Both the position numbers and the translations under genes were made by a program. This document shows positions 5,296 to 5,730 of a DNA stretch of 5,730 nucleotides, one piece after another. The stretch spans positions 1 to 5,730 of the forward strand of contig JASHYS010000330.1 in the NCBI GenBank assembly GCA_030042915.1, given 5' to 3'. Under the pieces are notes generated by a model. The model had not been told where the DNA came from. It worked only from the letters and a program-made list of their open reading frames with translations, and did not search any database. Within the stretch, counting starts at the first letter, position 1. Every line of letters starts with the position of its first letter. Source of the stretch: Acidobacteriaceae bacterium. Lineage in GTDB: Bacteria; Acidobacteriota; Terriglobia; Terriglobales; Acidobacteriaceae.

Positions 5296-5730
5296 CTACT
5301 TAGCGGCAGCGCCGCGCTTTCGGGCCAGTTGTACCAGCACCAGTGCGAGCAGTGCGATTGCGCACCAACCAAACCAGTCTCCGCACAACAGGAATAAGGT
5401 ATCGCCGTGCCCGGCCGGAACGGTGGCCAGCAGGGTTGTGAAAGGCGCAGTATTGCTGGCGATTTCGGCAACGATGCGTCCGCGATTGTCAGCGACAGTG
5501 AGCAATCCGCGGCGTGAGGTTCTGACCAGGCTAAAGCCATCTTCGACTGCACGCATGACGGCGATGTGCCCGTGGAAGAAACCATCCACGCGAAAGTCCC
5601 AGGCAGGCGCCAGCATCAGGCCGGCGCCTGCGCGGCCATACGTGCGCGCGGGGTTGATGAAATCGAGATCTTTGCAGATCGCCACCGCCCAGATTTGCCC
5701 GGCTGCTTTGCCGGTAGCCGCAAACGAGGT
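5296..5730 (-). CDS. Apolipoprotein N-acyltransferase-like carbon-nitrogen hydrolase, C-terminal part
   Basis: Only the last 144 codons plus the TAG stop (5296-5298) are in the window; the gene continues beyond the right edge. The visible part starts TSFAATGKAAGQIWAVAICK and contains the nitrilase-superfamily nucleophile region VAICKDLDF (Cys codon at 5674-5676). It is followed by LMLAPAWDF, HGHIAVMRAVEDGFSLVRTS and RGLLTVADNRGRIVAE, the order seen in the hydrolase domain of Lnt-type enzymes. The end carries one hydrophobic helix (WCAIALLALVLVQLARK region) and a basic tail, matching the C-terminal membrane helix of Lnt. Lnt transfers an acyl chain to the N-terminal Cys of lipoproteins at the periplasmic face of the inner membrane. 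Here the nucleophile is followed by KD where E. coli Lnt has YE, so this may be a related membrane nitrilase and not true Lnt. The missing N-terminal half would decide. An in-frame GTG at 5685 is internal, not the start. Confidence 0.8.
   Translation of the reverse strand, partial: TSFAATGKAAGQIWAVAICKDLDFINPARTYGRAGAGLMLAPAWDFRVDGFFHGHIAVMRAVEDGFSLVRTSRRGLLTVADNRGRIVAEIASNTAPFTTLLATVPAGHGDTLFLLCGDWFGWCAIALLALVLVQLARKRGAAAK

Noticed and set aside
5169..5585. Minus-strand open frame of 138 codons overlapping the Lnt-like gene
   Set aside because: It is another frame of the same strand over the hydrolase domain, whose motifs are all in the frame ending at 5296.

Overview
The window is GC-rich, densely coded chromosomal DNA. 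I read it as coming from an Acidobacteriota bacterium (Terriglobia-like). This is an inference from the kinds of genes present (a secreted propeller-type protein, a YpdA/Bdr-type flavoprotein, a small 'LNPDGTTDSIC..C' protein) and from the style of the intergenic hairpins. No rRNA, tRNA, CRISPR array or transposase is visible.

Layout. At the left edge (1-230, minus strand) is the N-terminus of a secreted protein with a clear signal peptide. A long divergent intergenic region follows (231-767). It holds two hairpin elements, an AT-rich stretch and a candidate promoter. Three plus-strand genes come next. The first is an isolated GvpF/GvpL-family gas-vesicle-type protein (768-1583). The second is a YpdA/Bdr-like FAD/NAD(P)H oxidoreductase, a putative bacillithiol-disulfide reductase (1724-2782). 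The third is a membrane-bound HAMP-PAS hybrid-free sensor histidine kinase (2813-4705). The last two are 30 bp apart and probably form one transcription unit. The 140 bp between the GvpF/L gene and the flavoprotein gene carries a third hairpin of the same family as the first two.

The minus strand then resumes. A small Cys/His-motif protein (4787-5020) converges on the kinase and has a leader region with a perfect 11-bp inverted repeat. At the right edge is the C-terminal part of an apolipoprotein N-acyltransferase-like nitrilase-superfamily protein (5296-5730, running off the window).

How the genes might work together: the flavoprotein and the kinase could be a redox enzyme and a membrane sensor expressed together, but nothing in the sequence proves a functional link. 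No response regulator and no structural gas vesicle gene (gvpA/gvpJ) are in the window, so both the kinase and the GvpF/L protein look orphaned locally. I did not find an unmistakable new system. The points most worth checking are the orphan GvpF/L gene, the three related hairpins with a shared mismatch position, and the altered cysteine pattern of the YpdA-like enzyme.
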